Assembly (NCBI GenBank): GCA_964389675.1
Contig: CAYMEV010000001.1
Location: 23,665-87,664, forward strand
From: CAYMEV01 sp964389675 [NCBI: uncultured Candidatus Sumerlaeota bacterium]
GTDB taxonomy: Bacteria; CAYMEV01
Length of the DNA stretch: 64,000 bases
Direction of reading: 5' to 3'
Shown here one piece after another: positions 8,603 through 17,253 of the stretch. Each line of letters starts with the position of its first letter. Position 1 is the first letter of the stretch. The position numbers and the translations under genes are program-made. Below the pieces are notes generated by a model. It was not told the DNA's origin. It searched no databases and worked only from the letters and a program-made list of their open reading frames with translations.

Positions 8603-9913
8603 ATGGATAATTATCCGGGAAACATCTCAGGGAAAAAGAAGGGTGTTCCTGTACCAACAGGAAAAGAAAAGGAAAAATGCCTCCTGGTAGCACTGGACTA
8701 CCCTCAGTATGGAATAAAGGAAACAGAAAGGAACCTGGATGAATTATCAAGATTAATCCAGACAGCGGGAGGCAATCCTGTCTGCACTGTTACCCAGAAG
8801 ATGAACCAGCCTGATCAGATAACATTTGTGCACAAAGGAAAACTGAATGAGATACAGGAATTAATAAGGAATAATTCCATAGATACAGTTGTGTTTGATG
8901 AAGAGCTCACATCCATACAGCTTAAGAATATCGAAAGAGAATTAAATGTTAAGATCATTGACAGGACTGAACTGATACTGACCATTTTCTCAAATAATGC
9001 AAAATCAAGACTCTCCAAACTTCAGATAGAGCTGGCCAAGCTTGAATACACTCTTCCACGACTCCAGAGGATGTGGACGCATCTTTCAAGGCAAAAGGGG
9101 GGTATAGGGCTAAAAGGCCCGGGAGAAAGGCAGATAGAACTTGACAGAAGGCTTCTCCTTAAGAGAATAACCAAAATCAAAAGGGACCTTTCAGTAATAA
9201 AACAGGGGATTGATATAAGGAGAAAGAAAAGAAGCGATGAGTATAAGGTTTCACTCGTAGGCTATACCAACTCAGGAAAAAGCACTCTTTTATCCAAGCT
9301 TTCCTTATCATCAGTTTATGCAGAGGATAAGCTGTTCTCAACCCTTGATACTCTTATCAGGAAAGTTGGCCTTAATGAGAAAAGGCACATTCTCGTTTCA
9401 GACACTGTCGGTTTTATCAGACAGCTTCCCCACCAGCTTGTAGAATCCTTCTATGCAACATTATCCGAAGTCATCAACTCTGATATGATAATAATTGTCA
9501 TAGACATATCTCAGGGTGATTTTATAAAGCGAGCAGAGATAGTTATGAATGTACTCAAGGAAATCGGTGCGGAAACAATACCCCGCATGTTTGTCCTGAA
9601 CAAGATTGACCTTCTTGACGGTGAATTATTATCAAGCAGGGTCAAATCCTTTGAAGGCCATGAACATAAGCCTGTGATAATATCTGCTCTGGAGGAAAAG
9701 AATATTGAACTGCTTAAAAATGAGATCCTTGACAGCATAAGGTCAGATGAGATTCTGCTGACCCTGAAAATTAAGGAGTACAGAAAGGATTTGATAAATC
9801 TGGTTTTCAGGTCATCAGAGGTTATTGACATAAGACATGTAAAGGAGCATGAAATTATTAAATGCTATGTAAAAAAGGAAAACCTCAAGGAATTGAAGAG
9901 GTTTGCCATATAG
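8603..9913 (+). CDS. hflX: GTPase HflX, ribosome-associated
   Basis: A 436-residue HflX GTPase, which binds the 50S subunit and splits stalled ribosomes under stress. Residues about 25-210 form the HflX N-terminal domain with its long helical hairpin and the glycine-rich linker GGIGLKGPGERQIE. The G domain follows: GYTNSGKST (220-228), DTVGFI, NKIDL and a serine-containing G5 region. The C-terminal domain (about 370-436) matches usual HflX length. It begins 24 bases after plsB with AAGG upstream of the ATG and is probably in the same transcript. It ends 12 bases from the convergent nuclease gene, with no clear terminator between. Confidence 0.93.
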   Translation: MDNYPGNISGKKKGVPVPTGKEKEKCLLVALDYPQYGIKETERNLDELSRLIQTAGGNPVCTVTQKMNQPDQITFVHKGKLNEIQELIRNNSIDTVVFDEELTSIQLKNIERELNVKIIDRTELILTIFSNNAKSRLSKLQIELAKLEYTLPRLQRMWTHLSRQKGGIGLKGPGERQIELDRRLLLKRITKIKRDLSVIKQGIDIRRKKRSDEYKVSLVGYTNSGKSTLLSKLSLSSVYAEDKLFSTLDTLIRKVGLNEKRHILVSDTVGFIRQLPHQLVESFYATLSEVINSDMIIIVIDISQGDFIKRAEIVMNVLKEIGAETIPRMFVLNKIDLLDGELLSSRVKSFEGHEHKPVIISALEEKNIELLKNEILDSIRSDEILLTLKIKEYRKDLINLVFRSSEVIDIRHVKEHEIIKCYVKKENLKELKRFAI

Positions 9914-9925
9914 AAAATATATGTT

Positions 9926-10411
9926 TTACATCTCGTATTTTCCGAAATCTTCGGGACTCATCTGCTCCAGGATACTCTTCAGGGCATCTTCACTTTTTTG
10001 ATTATCATTAAGGTTGATAGCTGACTTTTCAAGCACCAGAGATGAGACATAGATAGGGCTGTTAGCCCTGACAGCGATAGCTATTGCATCTGACGGGCGT
10101 GAATCAATGGTTATTTCCTTCTCGTTCTGATTCATATAAATAGTCGCAAAGAAGGTATTATTATCAAGGTCATCGATAATAACCTTTTCTATAGATATCT
10201 CAAATTTATTAAGTATATTTTTCATGAGGTCATGGGTCATAGGACGGGGCGGTTCTATACGCTCAAGTTCACATATAATGGAATGTGCTTCAAAGATCCC
10301 TATCCATATGGGGATTATGGATTTATCATCTTCTCCCTTCAGTATGACAATGGGAGAATTTGTGGTGGGATCCAGTGCAATACCTTTAAGGACCATCTTG
10401 TGTAACATCAT
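9926..10411 (-). CDS. Bifunctional nuclease family protein (DUF151)
   Basis: A 161-residue protein of the BFN/DUF151 family: residues 1-130 carry the typical sequence pattern (GIALDPTTNSPIVILK, IPIWIGIFEA, PRPMTHDLMKNIL, DSRPSDAIAIAVR). Plant members were reported to have RNase and DNase activity; bacterial function is poorly defined. The tail (about 130-161) is acidic and ends SPEDFGKYEM; no UvrB/UvrC motif is seen. It is a single-gene unit with its own strong promoter (10451-10478) and a GAGGG ribosome-binding site before the ATG. It is convergent with hflX. Confidence 0.88.
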   Translation of the reverse strand: MMLHKMVLKGIALDPTTNSPIVILKGEDDKSIIPIWIGIFEAHSIICELERIEPPRPMTHDLMKNILNKFEISIEKVIIDDLDNNTFFATIYMNQNEKEITIDSRPSDAIAIAVRANSPIYVSSLVLEKSAINLNDNQKSEDALKSILEQMSPEDFGKYEM

Positions 10412-10450
10412 TTAATACCCTCTTATTAAGATTTATCTTTTCATAAATTA

Positions 10451-10478
10451 AATATATGCAGTCGGGTGTTTTTGTCAA
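10451..10478 (-). promoter_or_regulatory. Predicted sigma70-type promoter for the DUF151 gene
   Basis: On the minus strand: TTGACA (10478-10473), 16-base spacer, TATATT (10456-10451). Transcription would start near 10444, leaving a leader of about 33 bases. Confidence 0.6.
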
Positions 10479-10548
10479 ACCCTTTTATAATCCATACCCT
10501 GTAGGATAATATTTTTGAACAGGTCATCATCCTTCCATCCGGCCTTCC

Positions 10549-10619
10549 GGATAATAATTGACTGCAGCAAAAAGCAGAGCATTCTTTTCTTGACATAATG
10601 CTCTTTTCTGCTATTATCC
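10549..10619. repeat. Imperfect inverted repeat containing the helicase promoter
   Basis: Outer arms GGATAATA (10549-10556) and TATTATCC (10612-10619) are perfect. Inner arms GAGCATT (10577-10583) and AATGCTC (10597-10603) extend the symmetry, with partly matching AGCA/TGCT blocks between. The right outer arm contains the -10 box of the predicted helicase promoter. It lies in the 331-base gap between the DUF151 and helicase genes. Confidence 0.6.
10590..10617 (+). promoter_or_regulatory. Predicted sigma70-type promoter for the DEAD-box helicase
   Basis: TTGACA at 10590-10595, 16-base spacer, TATTAT at 10612-10617. Transcription from about 10624 would give an untranslated leader of about 119 bases, which contains two AATCCGGA motifs (near 10647 and 10711) and ends with GGAAGG just before the ATG at 10743. 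Long leaders are common in cold-induced RNA-helicase genes, but that is only a parallel. Confidence 0.6.
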
Positions 10620-10742
10620 GCCTCAGAATGCCTCTGATGGTTTTATAATCCGGAGAAAATATCGGGGAGTATTCAGATAATATTTAACCCTATATTATTA
10701 AAAAGTTAAGAATCCGGAATATTAAATCATACAGGAAGGTAT

Positions 10743-12329
10743 ATGAAGAAACTAGCAAAATTCAGAGAAATGGGACTCTCTGAGAATATAATCAGTGTTC
10801 TGGCCAAAAAAGGCTTTGAAGAACCTACTCCCATACAGGAACAGACCATACCTCTATTGCTGAGCGGTGAAAAAGACCTGGTAGGACAGGCACAGACAGG
10901 TACCGGCAAAACAGCTGCATTCGGGATCCCCCTTATTGAGCGCATTGAAGGCAGTACACCCTGGATCGAAGCTCTTATTCTCACACCTACGAGAGAACTG
11001 GCAATTCAGGTTTCAGATGAAATAAACTCCCTGAAGGGAAAAAAGAAAATCACTGTACTCCCGGTTTATGGAGGACAGAACATAGATATACAGATAAGAA
11101 ATCTCAGCAAAGGTGAGGTAAATATCGTGGTCGGCACACCGGGCAGGATACTGGACCATTTAAGCCGAAAAACACTTGATCTATCCAGGTTAAGATTCAT
11201 GATTCTTGATGAAGCCGATGAGATGCTTAATATGGGTTTTATTGAAGATGTTCAAAAGATCCTGAAACAGACTCCTCACATCAAACAAATGCTTTTATTC
11301 AGCGCTACAATGCCAAATGAAATTATCAATATCGCCAAAAAGTATATGAACGAATACCAGGTAATTAAGGTTAATACAGAAAATATTACTGTTGGCCTTA
11401 CTGAACAGATATATTTTGAGGTAAATGAAAGAGACAAGTTTGAAGCTCTCTGCAGGATACTTGATATAGAGAATGAATTTTACGGTATTATATTTTGCCG
11501 CACCAAGCTTTATGTTGATGATATCGCCAGCCGGGCCAAGGAGCGTGGATATGCTGCAGAAGCCATACACGGTGATATCAGCCAGGCTCAGAGAGAGAAG
11601 GTCCTGGGAAGATTCAGAAGCAGAAAGATCAATATTCTGGTTGCAACGGATGTAGCCGCAAGAGGAATAGACGTTACTGATCTATCACATGTTATAAACT
11701 ATTCGCTTCCCCAGTGCCCTGATTCCTATATCCACAGAATAGGCAGGACCGGAAGGGCAGGCAAGGAAGGAACTGCAATTACTTTCGTTACGCATGCTGA
11801 ACTGCAAAAGCTTCTGCATATACAAAAATCTGCCAGAACTGATATTAAAAAACAGGAGATTCCCGATGTACCGGAGGTCATTGCTGCAAAAAAATCAAGG
11901 ATTAAGGATGAGATAATCAGCATTATTACTACAAGAGCTTTTGATGATTATGTCCCTTTTGCACAGGAACTTCTTGGCTATGCAAAAGAAACAGATATCG
12001 TGGCATCAATCCTGAAATATGCCCTGGAGGATGAACTTGATGAGAGAAACTACCCGGAGATAAGAAAGGTCAATGTCAATAAAACCGGCAAGGCCAGGTT
12101 ATTTGTCGCTCTCGGCAAATCCAGAAAGATGACGCCAGTGAAACTCCTGGAACTGATTAAAGCAAAGATAAATATTGATACAAAAAAGATAAAAGAAATC
12201 CAGATATTTGACAACTTCTCCTTTCTTACTGCACCATTTGAGGAGGCAGAGCTGATACTTGATGCATTTAAATCCGGAAAGGGCAGTAAAAAATCAATAA
12301 TAGAAAGGGCAAAGCCTTTTAAGAGATGA
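10743..12329 (+). CDS. DEAD-box ATP-dependent RNA helicase, DeaD/CsdA type
   Basis: A 528-residue RNA helicase used in ribosome assembly and RNA turnover. Motifs in order: Q-motif (EPTPIQEQTIP), AQTGTGKT, PTRELA, TPGR, DEAD, SAT, ATDVAARGID and HRIGRTGRAG. After the two RecA folds (about 1-370) a linker leads to a DbpA-type RNA-binding domain at about 440-515 (NVNKTGKARLFVALG and following beta strands), which guides this group to structured RNA. This order and length fit DeaD/CsdA rather than RhlE. GGAAGG precedes the ATG. It is transcribed alone, from a promoter embedded in an inverted repeat, and is convergent with miaB. Confidence 0.93.
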   Translation: MKKLAKFREMGLSENIISVLAKKGFEEPTPIQEQTIPLLLSGEKDLVGQAQTGTGKTAAFGIPLIERIEGSTPWIEALILTPTRELAIQVSDEINSLKGKKKITVLPVYGGQNIDIQIRNLSKGEVNIVVGTPGRILDHLSRKTLDLSRLRFMILDEADEMLNMGFIEDVQKILKQTPHIKQMLLFSATMPNEIINIAKKYMNEYQVIKVNTENITVGLTEQIYFEVNERDKFEALCRILDIENEFYGIIFCRTKLYVDDIASRAKERGYAAEAIHGDISQAQREKVLGRFRSRKINILVATDVAARGIDVTDLSHVINYSLPQCPDSYIHRIGRTGRAGKEGTAITFVTHAELQKLLHIQKSARTDIKKQEIPDVPEVIAAKKSRIKDEIISIITTRAFDDYVPFAQELLGYAKETDIVASILKYALEDELDERNYPEIRKVNVNKTGKARLFVALGKSRKMTPVKLLELIKAKINIDTKKIKEIQIFDNFSFLTAPFEEAELILDAFKSGKGSKKSIIERAKPFKR

Positions 12330-12424
12330 TAAAGCCTGGATATGGATCAGGCCCGGCCAAAACCTCAGTAAAGCTTTCTTAAGATAACAGGAGAATTCCA
12401 CTATCAAATCGATGCAGATATTAG

Positions 12425-12446
12425 AGGGTTTTTATCAGACCCTTTT
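12425..12446 (+). terminator. Possible weak terminator after the helicase gene
   Basis: AGGGT (12425-12429), 9-base loop, ACCCT (12439-12443), followed by TTTA. The stem is only five pairs and abuts the stop codon of the convergent miaB gene, so it may serve both directions poorly. A similar sequence occurs at about 10465-10523. Confidence 0.35.
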
Positions 12447-13761
12447 ATAATTCATATCCAATAAGTGAATTATTTGAATAGCCCTCTATAAATACCTGGA
12501 CGAAATCACCAATGGGTAATTCCTTCCTGTTTTTCTTCTGCCGCAGATTGACATTAATATTAAATTCATTCTTGCCCGTAAGATAATCTCCTGATTTTTT
12601 GCTGGTCCCGTCGATAAGGACTGTCTGTATATCTTTCAGGAAGCCTCTGTTTATTTCGAGGGTTATCTCATTCTGCCTTTTCTGAAGAAGATGAAGCCTT
12701 TCAAGCTTTTTTTCCATGGGGACATCATCACTGTAGTTTGATGCTTTTGACGGGTATCTCACGCTATACCTGAAGGAAAAGGCCCCCCAGAAACGAACCT
12801 CCTCAATCATCCTCAGGGTGTCATTGAAATCTTCTTCAGTTTCCGTGGGAAATCCAACAATAATATCTGTAGTAAATATTGGATTATTTACATATTCCTT
12901 AAGCCTTTCTATCTTACAAAGGTATTCCCTATGAGTATATCCCCTGTTCATCAGCTTTAAAATCCTGTCAGAACCGCTTTGAAATGGCAAATGGAAGCTC
13001 TTGCATATATTTTCATGACGGCTGATAACATCAAAAAGATTACTGTCAATATCCCTGGGATGGCTTGTAATGAACCTGAGCCTTTTTAATCCCTCAACCC
13101 TTGCAACCTCATCAAGAAGGCCGGCAAAATCTATTCCATTACAGCTGTATCTGTTGACATTCTGTCCAAGCAGGGTTATTTCGCTGGTACCTCTTTCAAC
13201 CAGCATTTCAACCTCCCTGATGATAGATTCCCTGGGCCTCGACCTTTCTCTGCCCCTGACAAAAGGAATAATGCAATAGGTGCAGAAATTATCACACCCT
13301 TCCATAATTGTTACAAATGCCTTATGAGGCATCTTTCTGCTGTAGTCCCTTATTTTATCAAGTGAGTGGAAGGGCTCCTTTCTTACTGAATAATGGGGTT
13401 TCTTACAGCTTTTCAGGTATATTTCAAAGCAGTCAGGGATGTCGAATGTACCAAAAATAAAATCAAGCCCCTTAAACCTGTTTATTATGCCTTCAGGGTC
13501 TTTTTGCACAGTGCATCCGCAGACACCAATCCTTAAGCCAGGATTTCTGTCTTTTATCCTTATAAGCCTCCCGATGAGGGACATCAGTTTCTGTTCAGCT
13601 TTTTCCCTTACACTGCAGCTGTTGATTATAATTACATCCGCATCGCAGGGGTCCTGAGCTTCAATAAACCCATTGGAATGAAATATATGGACTATTCTTT
13701 CAGAGTCAGTTTCATTCATCTGACAGCCGAAGGTCTGAATGTAAAGGCTTTTAGTCCCCAT
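12445..13761 (-). CDS. miaB: tRNA-2-methylthio-N6-dimethylallyladenosine synthase MiaB
   Basis: This radical-SAM methylthiotransferase adds a methylthio group to i6A37 of tRNAs reading UNN codons. The N-terminal domain has the three cluster cysteines (FGCQMNETDSE, INSCSVREKAE, GVCGCTVQ). The radical-SAM CxxxCxxC is in GCDNFCTYCIIPFVRGRERSRP, and a TRAM domain occupies about residues 375-437. Length (438) and the FVRGRERSRP motif favour MiaB over MtaB or RimO. The ATG at 13761 is chosen; a TTG at 13767 is also possible. It overlaps the 3' end of the hldE kinase gene, so the two are probably translated from one message. Confidence 0.93.
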   Translation of the reverse strand: MGTKSLYIQTFGCQMNETDSERIVHIFHSNGFIEAQDPCDADVIIINSCSVREKAEQKLMSLIGRLIRIKDRNPGLRIGVCGCTVQKDPEGIINRFKGLDFIFGTFDIPDCFEIYLKSCKKPHYSVRKEPFHSLDKIRDYSRKMPHKAFVTIMEGCDNFCTYCIIPFVRGRERSRPRESIIREVEMLVERGTSEITLLGQNVNRYSCNGIDFAGLLDEVARVEGLKRLRFITSHPRDIDSNLFDVISRHENICKSFHLPFQSGSDRILKLMNRGYTHREYLCKIERLKEYVNNPIFTTDIIVGFPTETEEDFNDTLRMIEEVRFWGAFSFRYSVRYPSKASNYSDDVPMEKKLERLHLLQKRQNEITLEINRGFLKDIQTVLIDGTSKKSGDYLTGKNEFNINVNLRQKKNRKELPIGDFVQVFIEGYSNNSLIGYEL

Positions 13762-14767
13762 CCTCAAAATACTCTAAAAGATCCTCCCTTGAGATCGGGG
13801 TAGTACCTACCCTTCTTATAACAAGGCCTGCGGCAATATTTGCAAGGTGGGCTGATCTGAGAATATTAAAACCATTAAGATAACCGGCTGTAAACAGGGC
13901 TATAACTGTATCGCCTGCGCCGGTAACATCATATACATCCTTCGCTTTGGTCTTCAAATGAGTAAACGGATTAGAGGAATCCCTGCTGAAAATCATCATA
14001 CCGGCTTCTCCAAGTGTCAGAAGGATATTCTTTATCTCAGAACCTTCAAGGATATCCCTGCCACATGCCTTAATTTCGTCCAGATTGCCTGCATTCAGCC
14101 TATGGCCGATAAAGTTCTCTATCTCTTTCAGATTTGGAGTTATTATGAAAGACCTGTCATAAACAAGAATATCGGCTTTCTTTGGATCTACTGCTATTAT
14201 TTTATTTTTGGAATTGCAGATTCTGATAGATTCTTTTATCAGCTCCTCAGTTACAAATCCCTTATTGTAATCAGACAAGATCAAAGCATCATAATTATCA
14301 GCTTCATCTGCAATTAAATCCAATGCCTTTATCAGTATATCATCAGAAATACGTCCTGCTGATTCTCTGTCAACACGGACTATCTGCTGGCTGTGGGCAA
14401 TAATCCGTGTCTTGGTGGATGTTGGACGTGAGCTGTCTGTCAGCAGCCCCTTAAAGTCAATACTGGCTTTTTCAAACAAAGCCTCAATCTTCCTGCCGCT
14501 GAGATCATCTCCTATTACCCCAATAATACTTGTATCTACACCTATGGAAGCCAGATTATTTGCAACATTCCCCGCTCCCCCCAGCCTGTAATTTTCTTTG
14601 TCAAGCTGAACAACTGGGACAGGGGCTTCCGGGGATATCCGGTCAACCTTTCCCCATATATAGTGGTCAAGCATTATATCGCCAATTACGAGAACTTTCC
14701 GCATTCCTGTCCTGTTTAGAAAATCTTCGATAATATCTCTGCTGAAATACTGGAATCTGTCTGACAT
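13751..14767 (-). CDS. D-glycero-beta-D-manno-heptose-7-phosphate kinase (HldE kinase domain, RfaE1)
   Basis: A 338-residue PfkB-family sugar kinase. It phosphorylates heptose-7-phosphate at C1 in the ADP-heptose route that supplies the LPS inner core. It shows the RfaE pattern: VIGDIMLDHYIWG, ISPEAPVPVV, GGAGNVANNLASIG, LLTLGEAGM and the catalytic GAGDT in DVTGAGDTVIALF. The nucleotidyltransferase half of E. coli HldE is missing, so this is the stand-alone HldA/RfaE1 form and a separate HldC/RfaE2 is expected elsewhere. It shares a minus-strand unit with miaB, and the other LPS genes lie a few kilobases away. Confidence 0.9.
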   Translation of the reverse strand: MSDRFQYFSRDIIEDFLNRTGMRKVLVIGDIMLDHYIWGKVDRISPEAPVPVVQLDKENYRLGGAGNVANNLASIGVDTSIIGVIGDDLSGRKIEALFEKASIDFKGLLTDSSRPTSTKTRIIAHSQQIVRVDRESAGRISDDILIKALDLIADEADNYDALILSDYNKGFVTEELIKESIRICNSKNKIIAVDPKKADILVYDRSFIITPNLKEIENFIGHRLNAGNLDEIKACGRDILEGSEIKNILLTLGEAGMMIFSRDSSNPFTHLKTKAKDVYDVTGAGDTVIALFTAGYLNGFNILRSAHLANIAAGLVIRRVGTTPISREDLLEYFEDGD

Positions 14768-14845
14768 TATGGACTCCTAAGAATTATTGCTGTACTATAA
14801 AGTATATATATGTCCTGTTAAGTCAATTAATTTCTAATAAATCAT

Positions 14846-14874
14846 TTGACTTAAATCTGGTTTTGCATGATTAT
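14846..14874 (+). promoter_or_regulatory. Predicted promoter for the cysteine synthase-like gene
   Basis: TTGACT at 14846-14851, 17-base spacer, GATTAT at 14869-14874, about 25 bases upstream of the GGAG ribosome-binding site. Confidence 0.4.
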
Positions 14875-14904
14875 CGTTTGTACTGAATTTTACGGAGAAT
14901 GAAT

Positions 14905-15882
14905 ATGTTGTCAGGAATGGCCGGAAACCTGCTTTGTTCTATTGGAAATACTCCAATTATAAAGCTGGAAAAAATATTGGATAACTGCAGGCAGAATGTA
15001 TTTGCCAAGCTTGAGTACCTGAACCCGGGAGGAAGTATCAAGGACAGGATAGCCCTGTATATGATAGAAAAGGCTGAATCAAAGAGCCTTATAAAAAGCG
15101 GCTATACGATAGTAGAGAATTCCTCGGGAAATACTGCGATCGGCCTGGCAATGGTCGCTCTGCAGAAGGGGTACAAAGCAAAGATAATAATGAGGGACAG
15201 CACGAGCAAGGAAAAAATAGAAATTGTCAGGAATCTGGGAGCTGATGTGGTTCTGGTAGACAGTACCCTTGATCCCGGTCATCCTTATTCATATAATAAT
15301 ATAACCCCCAAAATTGCTGCTGAAACGCCGGAATGTTATTTCCCCGACCAGCATAATAATCTCGATAATAATGAAGCACACTATATGACAACCGGGCCTG
15401 AAATCTACAGGCAGATGGACGGGAAAATCGATTACTTCATTGCAGGGATCGGAACAGGAGGGACTATCTGCGGAGCCGGAAAATACCTGAAAGAACAAAA
15501 TCCCAATATCAAGGTGATAGCAGTAGATGTTAAAGGCTCGATTTTTTATGATTATTTCCATTATAAAAAAATCATAAAGCCAAGAAGGTATTTCCTGGAA
15601 GGCCTCGGTGATGAGTTTCTCATAAAATGCCCGCAATTCGATGTGATAGACGATATGATTCAGGTTACAGACAGGCAGGCTTTTCGATGGACCAGGAAAC
15701 TTGCAGAGAAGGAAGGCATAATTGCCGGTGGGTCCAGCGGCGCTGTCATCTGGGGTGTCAATGAGATTGCAAAAAGACTGGACAGGAAGGCTAATATTGT
15801 TGCTATAATAGCTGACTCAGGATACAGGTACCTCAGGACCATATATAATGACAAATGGCTGAAGGACAATGATCTGTTGTAG
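14905..15882 (+). CDS. PLP-dependent cysteine synthase / cystathionine beta-synthase family enzyme
   Basis: A fold-type II PLP enzyme of about 325 residues that uses O-acetylserine or serine with a sulfur donor. Seen: IGNTPIIKL near the start, the PLP lysine in PGGSIKDRIAL, the substrate loop SSGNTAIGLA, the phosphate-binding glycine loop GIGTGGTICGAG and the C-terminal GGSSGAV. The GSIKDR form and the FLEGLGDEF stretch resemble cystathionine beta-synthase catalytic cores more than CysK, so substrate choice is open. There are no CBS repeats. The ATG at 14905 is preferred over 14899 because GGAG at 14894-14897 then sits at a normal distance. It is transcribed alone and convergent with the rimK-like gene. 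Confidence 0.85.
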   Translation: MLSGMAGNLLCSIGNTPIIKLEKILDNCRQNVFAKLEYLNPGGSIKDRIALYMIEKAESKSLIKSGYTIVENSSGNTAIGLAMVALQKGYKAKIIMRDSTSKEKIEIVRNLGADVVLVDSTLDPGHPYSYNNITPKIAAETPECYFPDQHNNLDNNEAHYMTTGPEIYRQMDGKIDYFIAGIGTGGTICGAGKYLKEQNPNIKVIAVDVKGSIFYDYFHYKKIIKPRRYFLEGLGDEFLIKCPQFDVIDDMIQVTDRQAFRWTRKLAEKEGIIAGGSSGAVIWGVNEIAKRLDRKANIVAIIADSGYRYLRTIYNDKWLKDNDLL

Positions 15883-15898
15883 AGTATTGTTCATTAAG

Positions 15899-16783
15899 TC
15901 ACTTTAATGAGTCTGCCAGCAGATTCAGCACCTTTTCTGCCACAGACGCCCCATGTATCTTTTCAAAGGCCTCAAAACCGGGTGACTCATTTATCTCGAG
16001 AAAAACAGGATTTCCATCCCTTTTGATTATATAATCTATTCCTGCAAACCTTAAGCCAGTTTTTTTCATAAGAAGCCTCGATCTGGATATGAGATCCAGG
16101 CCAGGGTCATATCTGAAGACATTCCCTCCCCTGTGGAAATTGGACCTGAATTCCTCTGTCTTTGATTCCCTGGAATATGCCCCGAGATATTCCTGATCGA
16201 AAAAGAGAAGCCTCACATCAAATTTCTTCTCACAAGCATTAAAAAAATGCTGTATCATGAATATCTCGTTTTTATCCCACAGATAATCTGCTATGGCCTG
16301 CATTGTCTCTGTATCCCGCGCCAGCATGACACCAATACCCTGTGTGCCTGTCTGTATCTTTATGATAAATGGAGGTTTAACCTTATTTTCCACAGCTGAT
16401 GCAAGATCCGAGGCATAAGCCGGAAAAAATGTAGGAGGTATCTCTATCTGAAGTTCTCTGGCGATATTAAGGGAAACGAACTTGTTTTTACCGTATATCA
16501 CAGAATCAAAGGGGTTGATTATGGGTATCCCGTTTATTTTGCAGTAATAGCCAATGAGAAAGCCAAAAGGGTATCCCCTTGCTCCAAACCTGTTGATTAC
16601 GGCATCAGGCATTTCTATAGCCTGATTTTTCACAAATAGCTGATATTTCTTTTTGTCATTGAGGTTTATTGATATTTCAAGAGGATTGACATAATTAAGG
16701 TCCATATTCATCTTTCCGGATGCCTCCAGAAAGCGTTTTGTTGTATAAAGGCCTCTATCCTTTGATATTAATAGAACATTCAT
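15899..16783 (-). CDS. RimK-like ATP-grasp ligase
   Basis: A 294-residue ATP-grasp enzyme of the RimK/LysX type, which ligates an amino acid (often glutamate) to a carboxylate on a protein or small molecule. The ATP-grasp core is at about 100-285: PFIIKIQTGTQGIGVML (nucleotide lysine and glycine loop), FDVRLLFF and the metal-binding EINESPGFEAFE. The N-terminal third holds a RimK-style pre-ATP-grasp fold. Substrate cannot be told; a ribosomal S6 or coenzyme-type target is possible. It overlaps the phosphatase gene by four bases at the end of the waaA-lpxK unit, so an envelope-linked role should be considered. Confidence 0.85.
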   Translation of the reverse strand: MNVLLISKDRGLYTTKRFLEASGKMNMDLNYVNPLEISINLNDKKKYQLFVKNQAIEMPDAVINRFGARGYPFGFLIGYYCKINGIPIINPFDSVIYGKNKFVSLNIARELQIEIPPTFFPAYASDLASAVENKVKPPFIIKIQTGTQGIGVMLARDTETMQAIADYLWDKNEIFMIQHFFNACEKKFDVRLLFFDQEYLGAYSRESKTEEFRSNFHRGGNVFRYDPGLDLISRSRLLMKKTGLRFAGIDYIIKRDGNPVFLEINESPGFEAFEKIHGASVAEKVLNLLADSLK

Positions 16784-17253
16784 AACAGGCCATACAGTTT
16801 ATTAGCAAAGAACTGATAAACGGAGTATTTTATCTCTTCAAATATTTTTTTGTAGAAGGCATAATCCATTCCAAACGGGTCAGTGATCTCCCTCTCAATA
16901 TACCTGCCATCTGCCAGATCAGCAAGAAAGTAGATCCTGCTTCCCTCTGATACACGGTTTATATATCTCTTATGGGTTTTATCCAGTACGATTATCAGTT
17001 TTGAATCCGAGATAATACTGTTATTTATCATGGTAGACCTGAACCCATAAGGATCTATACCCAGATCCTCCAGTAACAAGGCCATTTCTCCCGTGATCGG
17101 GACACCATCTATAGTGTTAGTACCTGCTGATGATATAGTCAGCTCTTCATATTCAGCGGAATGCCCTGCACAATTCTGAGCAATCAGCATTGCAGAAGGG
17201 CTTCTGCATATATTTCCCGTGCAGACAAAAAGCAGGTCTATACTCTTTGACAT
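16780..17253 (-). CDS. Low-molecular-weight protein-tyrosine-phosphatase family protein
   Basis: A 157-residue cytosolic phosphatase. The P-loop LFVCTGNICRSPSA gives the catalytic Cys and Arg (C-x5-R), and the general acid Asp lies in ITDPFG. The Ile in CTGNICR is the form typical of tyrosine phosphatases; the arginine phosphatase YwlE has Thr there. In Gram-negatives such enzymes often reset bacterial tyrosine kinases that control polysaccharide export. It overlaps lpxK by 16 bases and the rimK-like gene by four, so it is expressed with LPS genes. A matching tyrosine kinase is not in the window. Confidence 0.88.
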   Translation of the reverse strand: MSKSIDLLFVCTGNICRSPSAMLIAQNCAGHSAEYEELTISSAGTNTIDGVPITGEMALLLEDLGIDPYGFRSTMINNSIISDSKLIIVLDKTHKRYINRVSEGSRIYFLADLADGRYIEREITDPFGMDYAFYKKIFEEIKYSVYQFFANKLYGLL

